NCBI GenBank assembly: GCA_012934845.2
Contig: WNNJ02003300.1
Coordinates: 124,001 to 188,000, forward strand
Direction: 5' to 3'
Origin: Pomphorhynchus laevis
Taxonomy: Eukaryota > Acanthocephala > Palaeacanthocephala > Echinorhynchida > Pomphorhynchidae
Length of the DNA stretch: 64,000 bases
This document shows, one piece after another, positions 46,569 through 58,433 of this stretch (the first letter of the stretch is position 1; each line of letters starts with the position of its first letter). The translations under genes were made by a program, and so were the position numbers. The notes below the pieces were generated by a model, which worked only from the letters and a program-made list of their open reading frames with translations, searched no databases and was not told where the DNA came from.

Positions 46569-47740
46569 GTTATACTAAGGTATTTATATAATTTTAGTTA
46601 ATATGGTAGCTAAATAGTTATTATATTTATAATTTAAAATCAACAAAAGTAGAAGACAAAATTTTAATCAAAAAGTATACATTAAATTATTTCCCATTCC
46701 TTTAACCAAATACATTTCACCGAAACTAATGCAACCTTATCTTAAAAATGTACAATTTTCAAATATATACTATTTGGCCGAAACGTCGACAAATAAATTA
46801 TTGTCGAATGAAATTCTATTATATTTAACCATTAAAATTGATAAAAAAAATTGGTTGTCTGATTTTCTATTAAGCATTTTTATATCTAAAATGTAAAACT
46901 ACGAGTAATCCCAAGATCTGGTTTATCTGTGACTTATACATCGTATGTCATTTATTGGTAAATTCATAAAAATTGACTTTTAAATTTCAATTTTAAATTT
47001 TAACTTTATAAATTATAAAAAATCTTATAATAATTATTAATTATTTATAATTTTATAAATAATTCTATTTATTATTTGATTATAAGAATATTATAACAAT
47101 AAAACATATCAATATATTCTATGAGATATTATACAATTATTTATTATTTCTATTTATTTATAATAAAATTATTCGACTAAATATAATTAAGTTGCAGAAA
47201 TTTATTTATCGTCAAACCTCTTTCCACATTTTTTTGCGTTTAGAAATTATAATCGCTTTCTATTGTCAATTTATAAAAATTGACTTTTTTATATTTCAAT
47301 TTAAAATTTTGGCATGCTTGTTATTTATCTTTATCTTTAATTTATATATCGTATAAAATACGTAGATTCAGTTACCTGATTTGATATAAATATAAATTGT
47401 ATAAAATCTGATATTATTTATTATTTCTATTTATTTTTATTTATAGTATAGAATACGTAGACTCAGTTATCTGACCTGATTAGTAAAAATATTAATATAT
47501 CTGTAAATATAAACCCACTTTAAAACGACCACTCTCCTGGACACATTTATTAACTTGAAATGAAGTGATCCATTGTCATTACAATAGGCTGTACAGTATA
47601 CGTAATAATCTTTATTGATGAATTATAAATGTCGTTTTGTTTTAAATGTCGCTTTATCACGAAACACCAAATTTATTAATTACTAAATATATTTAGAAAT
47701 TAAAGTTTTCATAAAATAAAAATTTTAATTGAAATCTTTT
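46569..47740. other. AT-rich stretch downstream of the kinesin-like gene
   Basis: Holds PLE-B-derived AT-rich tails and terminal motifs (about 47357-47380 and 47450-47478, TACGTAGACTCAGTTATCTG). No coding segment recognised. Confidence 0.45.
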
Positions 47741-47744
47741 GATG

Positions 47745-48060
47745 ACACAACACTTTGCTTCAATCCTATTAGCCAACATCAGTACGCTACATTTAGTATC
47801 GGTAGCCCTCATCAGCTACTGATCCAATACCTATATTTCACGTTTCGGTCCTTGCAATGCTGGCTGACGATCATTTAACTCGTCTGATATTTAGACTCGT
47901 CTACATTTCGTCTATTATTCAAGTCGTCTACATGTTGTGAAATGTAGTTATTGGATCAGTAGCTGATGAGGTCCACCAATACTGAAATGTAGCATGCTGC
48001 TGTTGGCTTATAGGATTATAACAAAGTGCAGTGTCTTCAAAAAATTTCAATTGTAATAAC
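47745..48060. repeat. inverted pair of ribozyme-like family 2
   Basis: A minus-sense copy (about 47745-47875) faces a plus-sense copy (about 47925-48055), each ending in the same flank (CTTTG/CAAAG-GTGCAGTGTCTTC type). The minus copy has GGACCGAAACG, GTATTGG, CAGTAG, CTGATGA, CCGATAC and GCGTA in order. The plus copy keeps CAGTAG-CTGATGA-GGTCC and CCAATAC but has lost the GGACCGAAAC strand. Confidence 0.8.
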
Positions 48061-48149
48061 TGCGCAATTAAATTAATTTAAAAATTTTAATTTAACGAAT
48101 TTCTAATTAATTCTCTGTTTGCTGATTTAAGCTATAAAATCGTTAATTT

Positions 48150-48468
48150 CTAATAACAATTACCATAAGGGTCAATAGAACTATCGTTGACAATAAACGC
48201 TATATTGTTGTTGCGATTGAAATCTCTCGAATTTTTGGTTTCTTTTCGACAACAACAATCGGATTTTATACCGTCCATTTGACATTTTTCTGTTTCCATT
48301 TTAGTCATGTTTAGCATGGTAGGACTGGATGATAGCAGTGGTCGTAATGAAAAATCACTCAAATTAACCGAAAATGCCATATTTTGAGTTTTTGATGTAG
48401 ACTTTGGAATGTTTTTAATGACTGGAGGGCTGTCTGATTTTTCAATATTCACATCAATTTGTTTCAAA
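48150..48468 (-). CDS. kinesin-13-like gene, last exon (post-motor tail)
   Basis: Starts after acceptor CTAATTTAG (AG at 48470-48469) and ends with TAG at 48150. The split codon TG|T continues the motor end YAKC-LKQIDVNIEK, corresponding to YADRVKEL of kinesin-13. The remaining about 100 residues (SDSPPVIKNIPKSTSKTQNM, SLRPLLSSSPTMLN, KCQMDGIKSDCCCRKE) show no domain and no long coiled coil, so the tail is short for the family. The intron before it is only 51 bp (48469-48519). Confidence 0.65.
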
Positions 48469-48519
48469 CTAAATTAGCAAAATTAACAAAAGCATTGACT
48501 GTGTATTATAAAATAAAAC

Positions 48520-48707
48520 CATTTTGCGTATTCCAAACTGTCCCTAATAGATTGGATGTGATCATACGTTGACATAACGTTCGTCATAAATATCGTATTT
48601 ATGTCTGTATTTCCAATCAGTGCGTTTTTAAGAAACAACGTCAATTTGCTTTGTCGAAAAGGTAAATGAACACACCTGTTTTGTAAACCCCGAATGCATT
48701 CTTTCAA
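48520..48707 (-). CDS. kinesin-13-like gene, motor C-terminal exon
   Basis: Acceptor TTTTAAAATTACAG (AG at 48709-48708). Encodes LKECIRGLQNRCVHLPFRQS, KLTLFLKNALIGNTDINTIF, MTNVMSTYDHIQSIRDSLEY and AK. This is the kinesin-13 (MCAK/KIF2, microtubule depolymerase) run LKECIRALGxxxxHLPFRxSKLTxVLRDSFIG...TCMIAMISP...TLRYA. Compared with typical members it is diverged (FLKNALIGN, MTNVMS for MIAMISP). Phase-0 joining to the exon at 58434 restores the conserved SFMALKECIR. Donor ATG|GTTTTA at 48519-48518. Confidence 0.85.
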
Positions 48708-48837
48708 CTGTAATTTTAAAATAATGTATTTATTGTACAAGCAATTACCAAGAAAATTATTAAACAAGTAATTGAGATATTGACAAAAACGTAATAATTG
48801 CTTAAGATTTTTCAAACAGATATCGATTCTATGGGGT

Positions 48838-49985
48838 CAATCAAATCAGCTAACTGAGTCTACGTATTTAATATAATTATAAAATAAACAAAACATAATA
48901 ATGCTAAATCAAAAAGTAATAATTAAATAATAAAATTAATAATTGCTTTTAGATTTTCTATAATTTAAATCAAGTAAAAATAAAAAAATGAAATTTAAAA
49001 TAAACGTCATTTTTATGAATTGACTAATAAATAACAGACGTTGTATCAGAATAAGAATTAGAGGTCATCAGGAGAACTGCTATGCTATCAGGTTTCGGCC
49101 CCTAACTCCTCTACCCAACATAGCAGTGGGGACAAATACATGCTAATGATGTATTTCCTCGGATAAAACTATCTAGTATCTTATTCTAATGCAAAGTATA
49201 TTATTTATTATCCATCCATAAAAATTTGCCACTAAGAGTTTAAATTTATTCTTTATATTATTGTGTTGATTTATATATTTTACTATTTTCTGCTTGATGT
49301 TTTTTTATAGTAACCTAGTTTAAAATATGTATCTATTAAATTATTTAAATGATTTTGAAGAAGGCCAATATCATTACATATTGTTGCAATTCTTAAAATT
49401 TCATTATTTAATGTATTATATTTTATATTATATGGTATGCATGAATGCTCATGCAAAATATGTTTCTTGTAAATTTAAATATGTCATCTTTACGATATAA
49501 ATTAATAGTAGTTTTAGTTAATGTTAATTTAATGTTTATATCTAGATATACACCTTTTTTATCATTAATATTGGTTTTGTTAAGAATAAGGCTTTCTGGA
49601 TAAATTTGTTCACTAATAGAATAAAAATTATTAGAATTAAATACACATATATCATCAATGTATCGAAACATGTATTTCATATATTTATATTGTTTAGATT
49701 TAGTTTTTACACGGTTATAATCAAATTTATATTCTATAAAACTTAAAAATAAGTCAGCTGTAATTGGGCTACTATTACCACCCATTGGAACACCTTTTAC
49801 TTGTCTAAATATAGATGCCCCTACTTTTTAATAATTTTGATTTATTAAAATATTAAAGGATTCTATTAATTCAATTTTATCCGTATATTTATATTTACTT
49901 AATGGTTTAATTTTTGTTAGGTATTTGTTTAATTTTTGTTTAATTTTAATTTACTTGATGATTTAATTTTTATATATTTGATGAA
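48838..49985 (-). mobile_element. PLE-B copy, RT core to 3' end
   Basis: Longest PLE-B copy. In sense: worn N-terminal part at 49800-49985, RT boxes VPMGGNSSPITADLFLSFIE and MFRYIDDICVFNSNNF, thumb, stop, tail (49055-49200), and terminal motif at 48838. About three breaks. There is no GIY-YIG domain. Insertion between kinesin-like exons places it in their 9.7-kb intron. Confidence 0.88.
49055..49127 (-). ncRNA. PLE-B tail RNA: circular permutation of the reversed hammerhead-like core
   Basis: In minus sense: CTGCTATG (49126-49119), GGGT and A (49116-49112), GAGGAG (49111-49106), GGGGCC (49102-49097), GAAACC (49096-49091), CATAGCAG (49084-49077), TTCTC (49076-49072), CTGATGA (49071-49065), CCTCT (49064-49060). 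Pairs: stem I TTCTC/GAGGA, stem III ACC/GGT, stem II CCTCT/AGGGG (with two unpaired C next to GAAA), extra helix CTGCTATG/CATAGCAG next to stem III. In the copy at 56.06 kb stem I is TTCTTT/GAAGAG, a compensatory C-G to U-A change. Order: UH strand, GAAA strand, CUGAUGA strand, the same cyclic order as the satellite. Stem II is not canonical, so confidence is lower. Confidence 0.5.
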
Positions 49986-52720
49986 ATTAAAAATAAAATG
50001 AAAATAACAAACAATTATAAAAGAAAAGATCAAATTAATAAAGATATGTATAAAGAACTTACTAAATTAAAGGTTAACTATATAATAACAACTAATTCCA
50101 ATAGGAAAACATGTCCCGCTTCATTCAGCAAGTTAGATTCAATAAAGAATCAAGCTTAGCTTGAAGAACCTGTGTGGTCAAAAGCAGCAGAAAATAATAC
50201 TTCAAATTATAGAAGGGATATAGAATATATAACCCTACATTATTAGGGTTAGTTAAAAATGAATAGATAAGAAAAATGCAACAAATGGATATAAATATAG
50301 ATAAAATAATAAAAACAAATTTTATTGTGACTCAAATTATTACAAAGGCAAGCTGATTAATATCAAAAGCTTAAATACATCTAAGATGGAAATATGGAAA
50401 TATTATATATTTGATAATAAATTAGAAACATAATGCAATTGCAGAAGTCTTATTTTTGATAAAATAAACGAATATATGTACCCATAATCTAGAATTAATT
50501 GGAAATGGTGAATTAAGGAAAATGCTATCAAAAGGGTATAAATAATAACAATAGAAATAAAATTTACAATTCGTTATATAATGACTTAAATGCTTACTTT
50601 GGTAAACTGATTAAAAGTGAAAGCATAAATACATCAAATATACACATTTGGAAAACTTATAAATGTTAGATGAAATTATAGAGAGAAAACAAAAATAACA
50701 AACAATTATAAAAGGAAAGATCAAATTAATAAAGATATGTATAAAGAACTTACTAAATTAAAGCATAACTATATAATAACAACTATTGATAAAGCTAGTA
50801 ATAACTTTGTCTTCATATGCAAAAATCTTTATTATGATATACTGCCTAAAGAAGTTAATTATAATGATTTAAATATAAACACAATATATGATTTAAGTTT
50901 AGAAACAATTATTACAAGTCGTTGTTCTATAATGGTAAAAGCTTAAATACATCAAAGATTAAAATTTGGAGGGATTATATATTTGATGAAATTAAAAATA
51001 AAATGAAAAAAAAAACAATTACAAAAGGAAAGATAAAATTAATAAAGATATGTAAAAAGAACTTACTAAATTAAAGGATAACTATATAATAACAACTATT
51101 GATAAAGCTAGTAATAACTTTGTCTTCATATGCAAAAAGCTTTATTATGATATACTAATGAAATAGGTTAATTCTAATGATTTAAATGTAAATCCAACAT
51201 ATGAACGTAGTGAGTTGAGTTTAGAAACAATTATTACAAGTCACTGTTCTATAATGGATAAAAGGGTATAAAGGTTGAATTAGATAATAAAACTATACCT
51301 ATATTATATTGGAATCCAAAATTACATAAAAATCCAATAAAAACCTAGGTTCATATGTAGTGCGTTTAAATGTACATTAAAACCTATTTATGTTTACATG
51401 AAACACTATATGGTATAAAACACTATTTCAGTATTAATTCTACAAAAGAATTTTTAGAATAGACAAAAGGAATAAATTTTTAAAATATAAATACATATGA
51501 TTTTAGTACTCTTTATACAAATCTAGATTTAGTAGATATTAAATAAGCGTTAATAAAATAATAGATTAATCGATTTTTTTACATAAAAATCCAATAAAAC
51601 CTAGGTTTATATGTAGTGCGTTTAAATGTACATTAAAACCACTTTCTGTCTATATGAATAAAATATAAAAGTAATTAAAGCACACTTTAAAAATATTGCA
51701 AGGTAATCGAAATTAATACTGGTATAAAACACTATTTCAGTATTAATTCTACAACAGAATTTTTAGAATAGACAAAAGGAATAAATTTTCAAAATATAAA
51801 TACAATTTTAGTACGCTTTATACAAATCTAGATTTAGTAAATATTAAAGAAGCATTAGAAAAATTAATTAATCTTATATTCGGAAAAAGATATACATATA
51901 TATGTTATAATAACTATAACGCCTATCTAACAAAAATTAAACCATCAAGTAAATGTAAATATATGGATAAAATTAAATTAATAGAATTTTTAAATATTTT
52001 GATAAATCAAAATCATTAAAAAGTAGGGACATCTATATTTAGACAAATAAAAGGTATTGCAATGGGAGGTAATGGTAGCCCAATTATAGTTGACTTGTTT
52101 TTAAGCTTTATAGAATATGAATTTGTTCATAACTGTGTAAAACCTAAATCTAAACAATATAAATATAAAAAATATATGTTTCAATATATAGATGATATAT
52201 GTGTATTTAATTCTAATAATTTTTATTCAATTAGTGATCACATTTATCCAAAAAGCCTTATTCTTAATAAAACTGATATTGATTTTATTAGTTTTAATAC
52301 CCAACATTTTAAAAATCCAGGTAGCCGTATTCTTAGTATAACCAATATTACGGATAAGATAATAAGGTAATCGAAATTAATACTGGTATAAAACACTATT
52401 TCAGTATTAATTCTACAAAAGAATTTTTAGAACAGACAAAAGGAATAAATTTTCAAAATATAAATACATACGATTTTAGTACGCTTTATACAAATCTAGA
52501 TTTAGTAGATATTAAAGAAGCATTAGAAAAATTAATTAATCTTATATTCGGAAAAATATATACATATATGTTATAATAACTATAACGCCTATCTAACAAA
52601 AATTAAACCATCAAGTAAATGTAAATATATGGATAAAATTGAATTAATAGAATCTTTAAATATTTTAATTATAAAAATATTAAATAGTATTTATTTAATA
52701 TTATTTAATAAATATCTTCT
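49986..52720 (+). mobile_element. PLE-B fragments, plus strand, shuffled and repeated
   Basis: At least five partial RT copies: the N-terminal DKASNNFVFICK segment recurs at about 50090, 50790 and 51100; the middle segment with NPKLHKNP (the LPKxHKxx box) at about 51310 and 51575; the IAMGGNGSP ... YIDDICVF segment at 52030-52215; repeats of the 5' flank at about 49990, 50690 and 51000. No copy is complete. Confidence 0.85.
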
Positions 52721-54130
52721 GTTTTACTGCGATACAAAATGGATAGAAACCTAGGTTTATATGCAGTGAGAATAAATCTTCATTAAAACCTCTTTATGAA
52801 TTAAATACTAACCCCATATTTTTATGAACTGATTAATGGATAATGTACAGTGTATTAAAAAATATTGGAGATTATCAGGAGGAATTGTCATGTTGTCGGG
52901 CTTCAGTCCTATTCTTACCCAGCATATCAGAAGTGACAAATACATGCTTATGTTGTATTATAAAGAATTTGTATAACAGATTAATATCTGTAAAAAATAA
53001 TAATATTTAACTCATATTATTAAAAGTTGGATGCAACTTTGCTAACTGTGATATGTGAAAATATAAAATAAAAAGTATTTTTTTTGTGAATTTGTTTAGT
53101 GAGCATTAAATTGATTATTTGATTGCAACGACTACCATAAATTATATACCATACTACTATAATATCAAATCTATAATGCATTAATAAGTTTCGAAAATGT
53201 CCCACTTCCGGAAATATTCGCATCAGATTTCACTTATCCTTTCAAATTTAGGATAAATTAAAGGCTATCTTAGTCTTGCGGTGGAATCGAAATAATCAGA
53301 TAACATTAAAATAAAACAGAATAATAATTGTAACTACTGCGACTTTAAAATTATGGTATAAGAGTTCAAACGTCGACCATTGTCACGAAACATCAAGGAT
53401 TTAAATATATTTCATTTTTTATTAGGTTTAAACTAAAACTTTTTATAAGGATAAAATGCATCGAACAAACTGGGCAATTGTCAAACAAATTGGACAATAA
53501 AATGATAAGTATGAATATGATAGGTAAATGGATCTCCTCCAAAATACAGACTCCTATCAAAAGTTCATTAAAAAGAGTGCAGAGGAATGCTAGAATTTCA
53601 TGAAAATAAAATTGTCATTGCTGTGAATTTTCAGAAACGAACTGTTACCATCTTAAAGCTGACAGTTTTTGCCTTTAAATATGTATACTCAGTTAGCTGA
53701 ATTAAAGCATTAATAAAGAATTTTTATAAATTTACGGGAACGAATAAATTAGTTTTATGCTAATTCAATTTCATGTAGAATAACTTTCGGGTCAAATATA
53801 ATTAATTGAATGCTAACCATCCACTGGAATTTAAGAAACTGCAGTTTTAATGAGAATATCATTAAAAATTGTAAATATCCTGACAACATCACATTATCAT
53901 TCATCTTTTATATAAGGCACTGCATTAAATAATAAATAATAATTAATAATTAATAATAATTTTATGATAATTTATAATTTTAATTAAGGAAATAAATTCA
54001 AAATAAATTTCCCTTTTGTCTTCTTTTAATTCATAAAATACACAATAAGAGTATCGCTAGAATTTTGAAGGAATTTATGTCTTTATGCTTTCTCTATTTA
54101 ATTAGTTTCATTTCAAAAATACCGATTGAA
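52721..54130. other. kinesin-like intron, AT-rich
   Basis: A strongly decayed PLE-B tail lies at 52840-52960 (minus sense). A 67-codon minus frame at 53020-53223 (IFPEVGHFRNLLMHYRFDII) has mixed composition but no recognised domain. A terminal motif is at about 53693. Nothing else. Confidence 0.4.
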
Positions 54131-54149
54131 ATGATATATATATATCATA

Positions 54150-54245
54150 TTGATGAAGTCTACCAATACTAAAATGTAGCGTGCTGCTGTTAGCTTATAG
54201 GATTGTAACAAAGTGCAGTGTCTTCAAAAAATTTCAATTATAATA
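54150..54245 (+). repeat. ribozyme-like family 2, partial copy
   Basis: TTGATGAAGTCTACCAATAC, then GTAGCGTGCTGCTGTTAGC and TTATAGGATTGTAACAAAGT. The GGACCGAAAC strand is missing. Its flank, AATTTATAATTTTAATTGAG with AAATAAATTTCCCTTTT, is itself a direct repeat at about 53965 and 54265. Confidence 0.75.
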
Positions 54246-54540
54246 TTTAAATTATAATTATGATAATTTATAATTTTAATTGAGGAAACAAATTCAAAAT
54301 AAATTTCCCTTTTATCTTCTTTTAATTCATAAAATACACAATAAGAGTATCGATAGAATTCTGAAGAAATTTATATGTCTTGGTGCTTTCTCTATTTAAT
54401 TTGTTTTATTTCAAAAATATTGATTGAAATGATATATATCATAATGATATATATATCATAATTATAATAAGTTAATTATTATCGTGAATGAATTTGTCAA
54501 TAAAGTAAACGATTCGAGTGATCGTAAGTCAACATTAAAA

Positions 54541-54615
54541 GGACCGAAACGTAAAATGTAGGTATTTGATCAGTAGCTGATGAAGTCCAACAATACTAAA
54601 TGTAGCGTACTGCTG
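54541..54615 (+). ncRNA. ribozyme-like family 2, best copy
   Basis: GGACC (54541-54545), GAAA (54546-54549), CG, GTATTTG (54562-54568), CAGTAG (54571-54576), CTGATGA (54577-54583), AGTCC (54584-54588), CAATAC (54591-54596), CGT (54606-54608), A, then CTGCTG (54610-54615). Stem I CAGTAG/CTGCTG (one U-G), stem III ACG/CGT, stem II four pairs plus A-C at the first position, extra helix GTATT-G/CAATAC. The order and spacing equal those of the 370-bp satellite, but almost every helix sequence differs, as expected for compensatory change. TATAGGATT-AAG after stem I matches TCTAGGATTAAAG in the satellite. Confidence 0.65.
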
Positions 54616-54659
54616 TTGGCTTATAGGATTGAAGCAAAGTGCAATGTCATCAAAAAATT

Positions 54660-55832
54660 AAATTTAAATTTTTGATTACCAAATCACTTTCTCGTTGGAC
54701 ATACTTTTCAACAGTTATTAATGATACGGAAATTAACTTGTTTCTTTTAAATTATAAATCATCGGATTGCGATTATAAAAATTATAAATTGTGAATTTCT
54801 GAAATAAAACTATTTTCAATTTTTTCATCGTTCCTGTTTTATTATTATTTTTTGAATTCCATCATATTTTTGTTGTCTTTCATGTCTTTTTTTGTTACAA
54901 ATTTTGAGAGTATAAAGTATTTTGTGTAAAAATGGCAAACATGAGGCTATTATGTTTAAATAACTACAAGTTATATTTATATATAAATATAAATATATAT
55001 TTTATATAAATATAAAATATATATTCATATATTTTTTAAATATTTTTTCTCCTGATCACCTTAAACCTTAATTTGAACAGATAGCATATATATTCCGTTC
55101 ATAAAAAACGTTATAATCGTAAGCTTTACGAAATCAAATGCAATAAATCAGATCAGCTAACTGAGTGTACGTATTTTATATTATGTATACATTAAAAATA
55201 TATATAAACAATTATAGTCATTTTCCCATCACTGGATTACTAGAGAATAATTGAATCAGCTAACTGACTATATTATATATAGATTAAAAATAAAGATAAA
55301 TAATTATAAATAATTAATTTAAAAATATTTGTAGGATATTTAAAATATGCAATTTATAAGATATTATAAATTGCAGGAATCAATAACCCAAAATCCGAAG
55401 AAGATCGTATTAAATTTGGTGTTGCATTAGCTTCTCATTCAAGTTATATTGTATGAAGAATGCAATTAAAGTATCAATTTAAGGATGCAATTTAATTTTT
55501 AATTTATAAATTTCCTAATAATTGCTATATAAATAGTATACGCACTTTGAAAATATGGTAATCTAGGATTATTAAATGAATCCAATCATGATATTTGTTT
55601 AAATCAGATCAGCAAAGATAGTCAACGTATATTAAACTAAAGATAAAAATAAAGTAAATATAAATATAATTATTTATATTTAATATTTATAAAAAATAAA
55701 GATAGATAATTATAAATAAAAAATAACTATTAAAAGATTTTACTTAATTTATATTTATAAAGTTGAAATTTAAAATTGAAATATAAAATAAAAGTCAAAT
55801 TTAATGAATTTACTATAACTAATAAATAACAG
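54660..55832. other. kinesin-like intron, AT-rich
   Basis: A worn PLE-B tail piece (CTCCTGATCACCTTAAACC, about 55050) and terminal motifs (about 55147, 55251, 55602). No coding segment recognised. Confidence 0.45.
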
Positions 55833-56570
55833 ACGATTCAATCAGCTAACTGAGTTGAGTATTTAATAAAATTATAAAAAATATGATGCAAAATCAAAAT
55901 TTAATGATTAAATAATAAAAAATTAAATTAAATAATTTTTAAATAAGATTTCATAACTTATATCAAGTTAAGATTAAAAAATAAAATTTAAAATAAACGT
56001 CATTTTTATGAAATGACTAACAAATAACAAACGTTGTATCAGAATAAGAATTAGAGGTCATCAGAAAGAACTGCTATGCTATCAGGTTTCGGCCCCTAAC
56101 TCTTCTGCCCAACATAGCAGCGGGGCTAATCTTATTCGAACTTATTCTAATACAAAGTATATTATTTATAACTCATATCAAGTTAAAATTCAAACTAGAG
56201 GAATTACACCAGGTGTCGGTGTAATTTTAGTTCATATTCTTCGACTTAACATAACAGCGGGGTCAAATACATACTAATGACGTATTTCCTCTAATAAAAT
56301 TTGATTATATGGTATCTTATTCTAATACAAAGTATATTATTTATTATCCATCCATAAAAATTTGTCACATAAGAGTTCAAATTTATTCTTTATATTATTG
56401 TGTTGATTTATATATTTTACTATTTTCTGCTTGATGTTATTTTTATAGTAACCTAGTTTAAAATATGTATCTATTAAATTATTTAAATGATTTTGAAGAA
56501 AGCCAATATCATTACATATTATAAATTTATTTTTAATAATATTTTGTTGATTTATATATAACATTTAAAA
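55833..56570 (-). mobile_element. PLE-B 3' ends (two tails and RT thumb)
   Basis: In sense: thumb NDIGFLQNHLNNLIDTYFKL to LCDKFLWMDNK and stop (56337), a first tail (about 56205-56310, worn), a second tail (56050-56140) and the terminal motif at 55833. The second tail carries the compensated stem I mentioned under 49055-49127. Confidence 0.85.
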
Positions 56571-58433
56571 TATGCATCTATTAAATTATTTAAATGATTT
56601 TTATAAATCAAAATAAGGATTAAATGTCATCAGGAAAAACTGATGAGAAATTAGAAGGAATTCTATTTATAAAAAACTATTGGAGCTAGATCAAGAAATG
56701 GGAAAGAGGGGGGGGTAGCAGTTCCTCCTGATGACCTCTAATTCTTATTCTGATACAACGTCTGTTATTTATTAGTCAATTCATAAAAATGACGTTTATT
56801 TTAAATTTTATTTTTTATTTTTATTTTTTAACTTGATTTAAATTATAGAAAATCTAAAAACAATTGTTTATTTTATTATTTAATTATTAAATTTTGATTT
56901 AGCATGATTGTTTTGTTTAGTTTATAATTATATTATATACGTAGACTCAGTTAGCTGATTTGATTCATATATCAAAAATATTTTTTTACCAAAAAATATT
57001 GTTAAAAAAATTTATAAATAAATACTTTAACGAAAACAAATATCTTTAAATTGAAATCTGCTTTATTATTTCGTATAATATTATTCTTATTTTATAAAAT
57101 ATGTCTCCTGTATAACAAGTAAGAGATAATCACTTTCATTTGATAAAATGGAAGTTTGTCAAAATAAACCTTATGATCTAAATTAAATATAATATGATAT
57201 AACTCTCAACGTATCGAGTTTTTACGTTATATTTATGTTGTGCGATACTTTTTTAATGTAAAAAAAAGTAAACTCAATAAGCTGATCTGATATATTTTGA
57301 TAAATAGAGTCCAACCAATCAATTTCATGAATAAAGTCAGGAATGAACAATTTACAATAAATATCACATTGTAGTCTTCGTGATAATGATAAATAATTAA
57401 AATGGAATAATTTAATAAATTAAATTCATAATAATTAATAATTAAAATAATTAATTTTTAAAAATTAGTTGGAAATAAATAATTATCATTTTCTGATATG
57501 AATAACATACAATAAGCCACTCATAATATTTTATTGATTCATCCAATTCGGAGTTCTAAGCTCAAAACGTCCTCATGCGACTTACAAAGTATTGTTATAG
57601 AATAACTGGAATTTTGACGATATACATTTACAAAATAATCATATGTTATAAAATTACAACTTGACAGAATTTAACACATTAAATTATTTGCTAAGTAGTC
57701 AAACTATATTCACAGTTCCGATTATTGAAAATTTACAGAAATTGTGATGGTTTAATTTTATTAATGATCACCGTTAGTTTTGCTTTTACATTTAAACTTT
57801 TACGAAGATCATCATTTCCGGCATTAAAATATTGGTTATTAATATTTTATAACTTATAATATTTATATAAAATATTTTATATTGTATAATTTATAATTAA
57901 TCAAATTTAAAATTTTATGATTATTAGAGCTGACAAGTTATAAAGGAAATTAGATAACTGATTTTACGTATTTTATACTTTTTATAAATAATAATAAATA
58001 ATAAGATTTAATATAATAGATATTTATATAAAGTTAAAATTTAAAATCAAAATCAATTTTTATGAATTTACTAATAAATAATATACGAAATACATTAATT
58101 TTAAATGTTTAACATTTTTATAGTTATCAAAGCTATATTTTGTAAGTGATTTTTTCATCAATCAGTTCCTTGTTTAATCCAAGATAAAAGACTCTAATAG
58201 TTATCTTGCAATAAAAACATTAATTAGTCAGCTGATCTGCAAGATATTAAATGCTCTTTTCTTAAACATATGCCAATGGCAGCATAGATAAAGTGAGTGT
58301 TTTCCTCTTTACATATTCTGATAATTAACCACATCCTGTTATAATAGCGGTCTGCTTTTCTATAAAATTGTTCTCTGGAGTGCATTTTGCAAATTAAAGT
58401 ATTCATTAATAATTGATAATTAAGAAAGCATAC
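56571..58433. other. kinesin-like intron with a plus-sense PLE-B tail
   Basis: 56705-56965 is a plus-sense tail from the CTCCTGATGACCTCTAATTC block to the terminal motif (TACGTAGACTCAGTTAGCTG, about 56938). A poly-G run, GGGGGGGG, at about 56708 marks its broken start. 56967-58433 is AT-rich with no recognised feature except a terminal-motif half at about 58206. Confidence 0.55.

Noticed and set aside
4340-56750. The dispersed AGAGGTCATCAG block as a SINE family
   Set aside because: Several copies continue directly from the PLE-B RT stop codon, so it is the 3' tail of that element; no Pol III boxes were seen.
58224-58433. C-terminal extension of the kinesin-like exon (VCFLNYQLLMNTL and onward)
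   Set aside because: It lies beyond a clear GT donor; splicing to 48707 restores the conserved kinesin-13 sequence.
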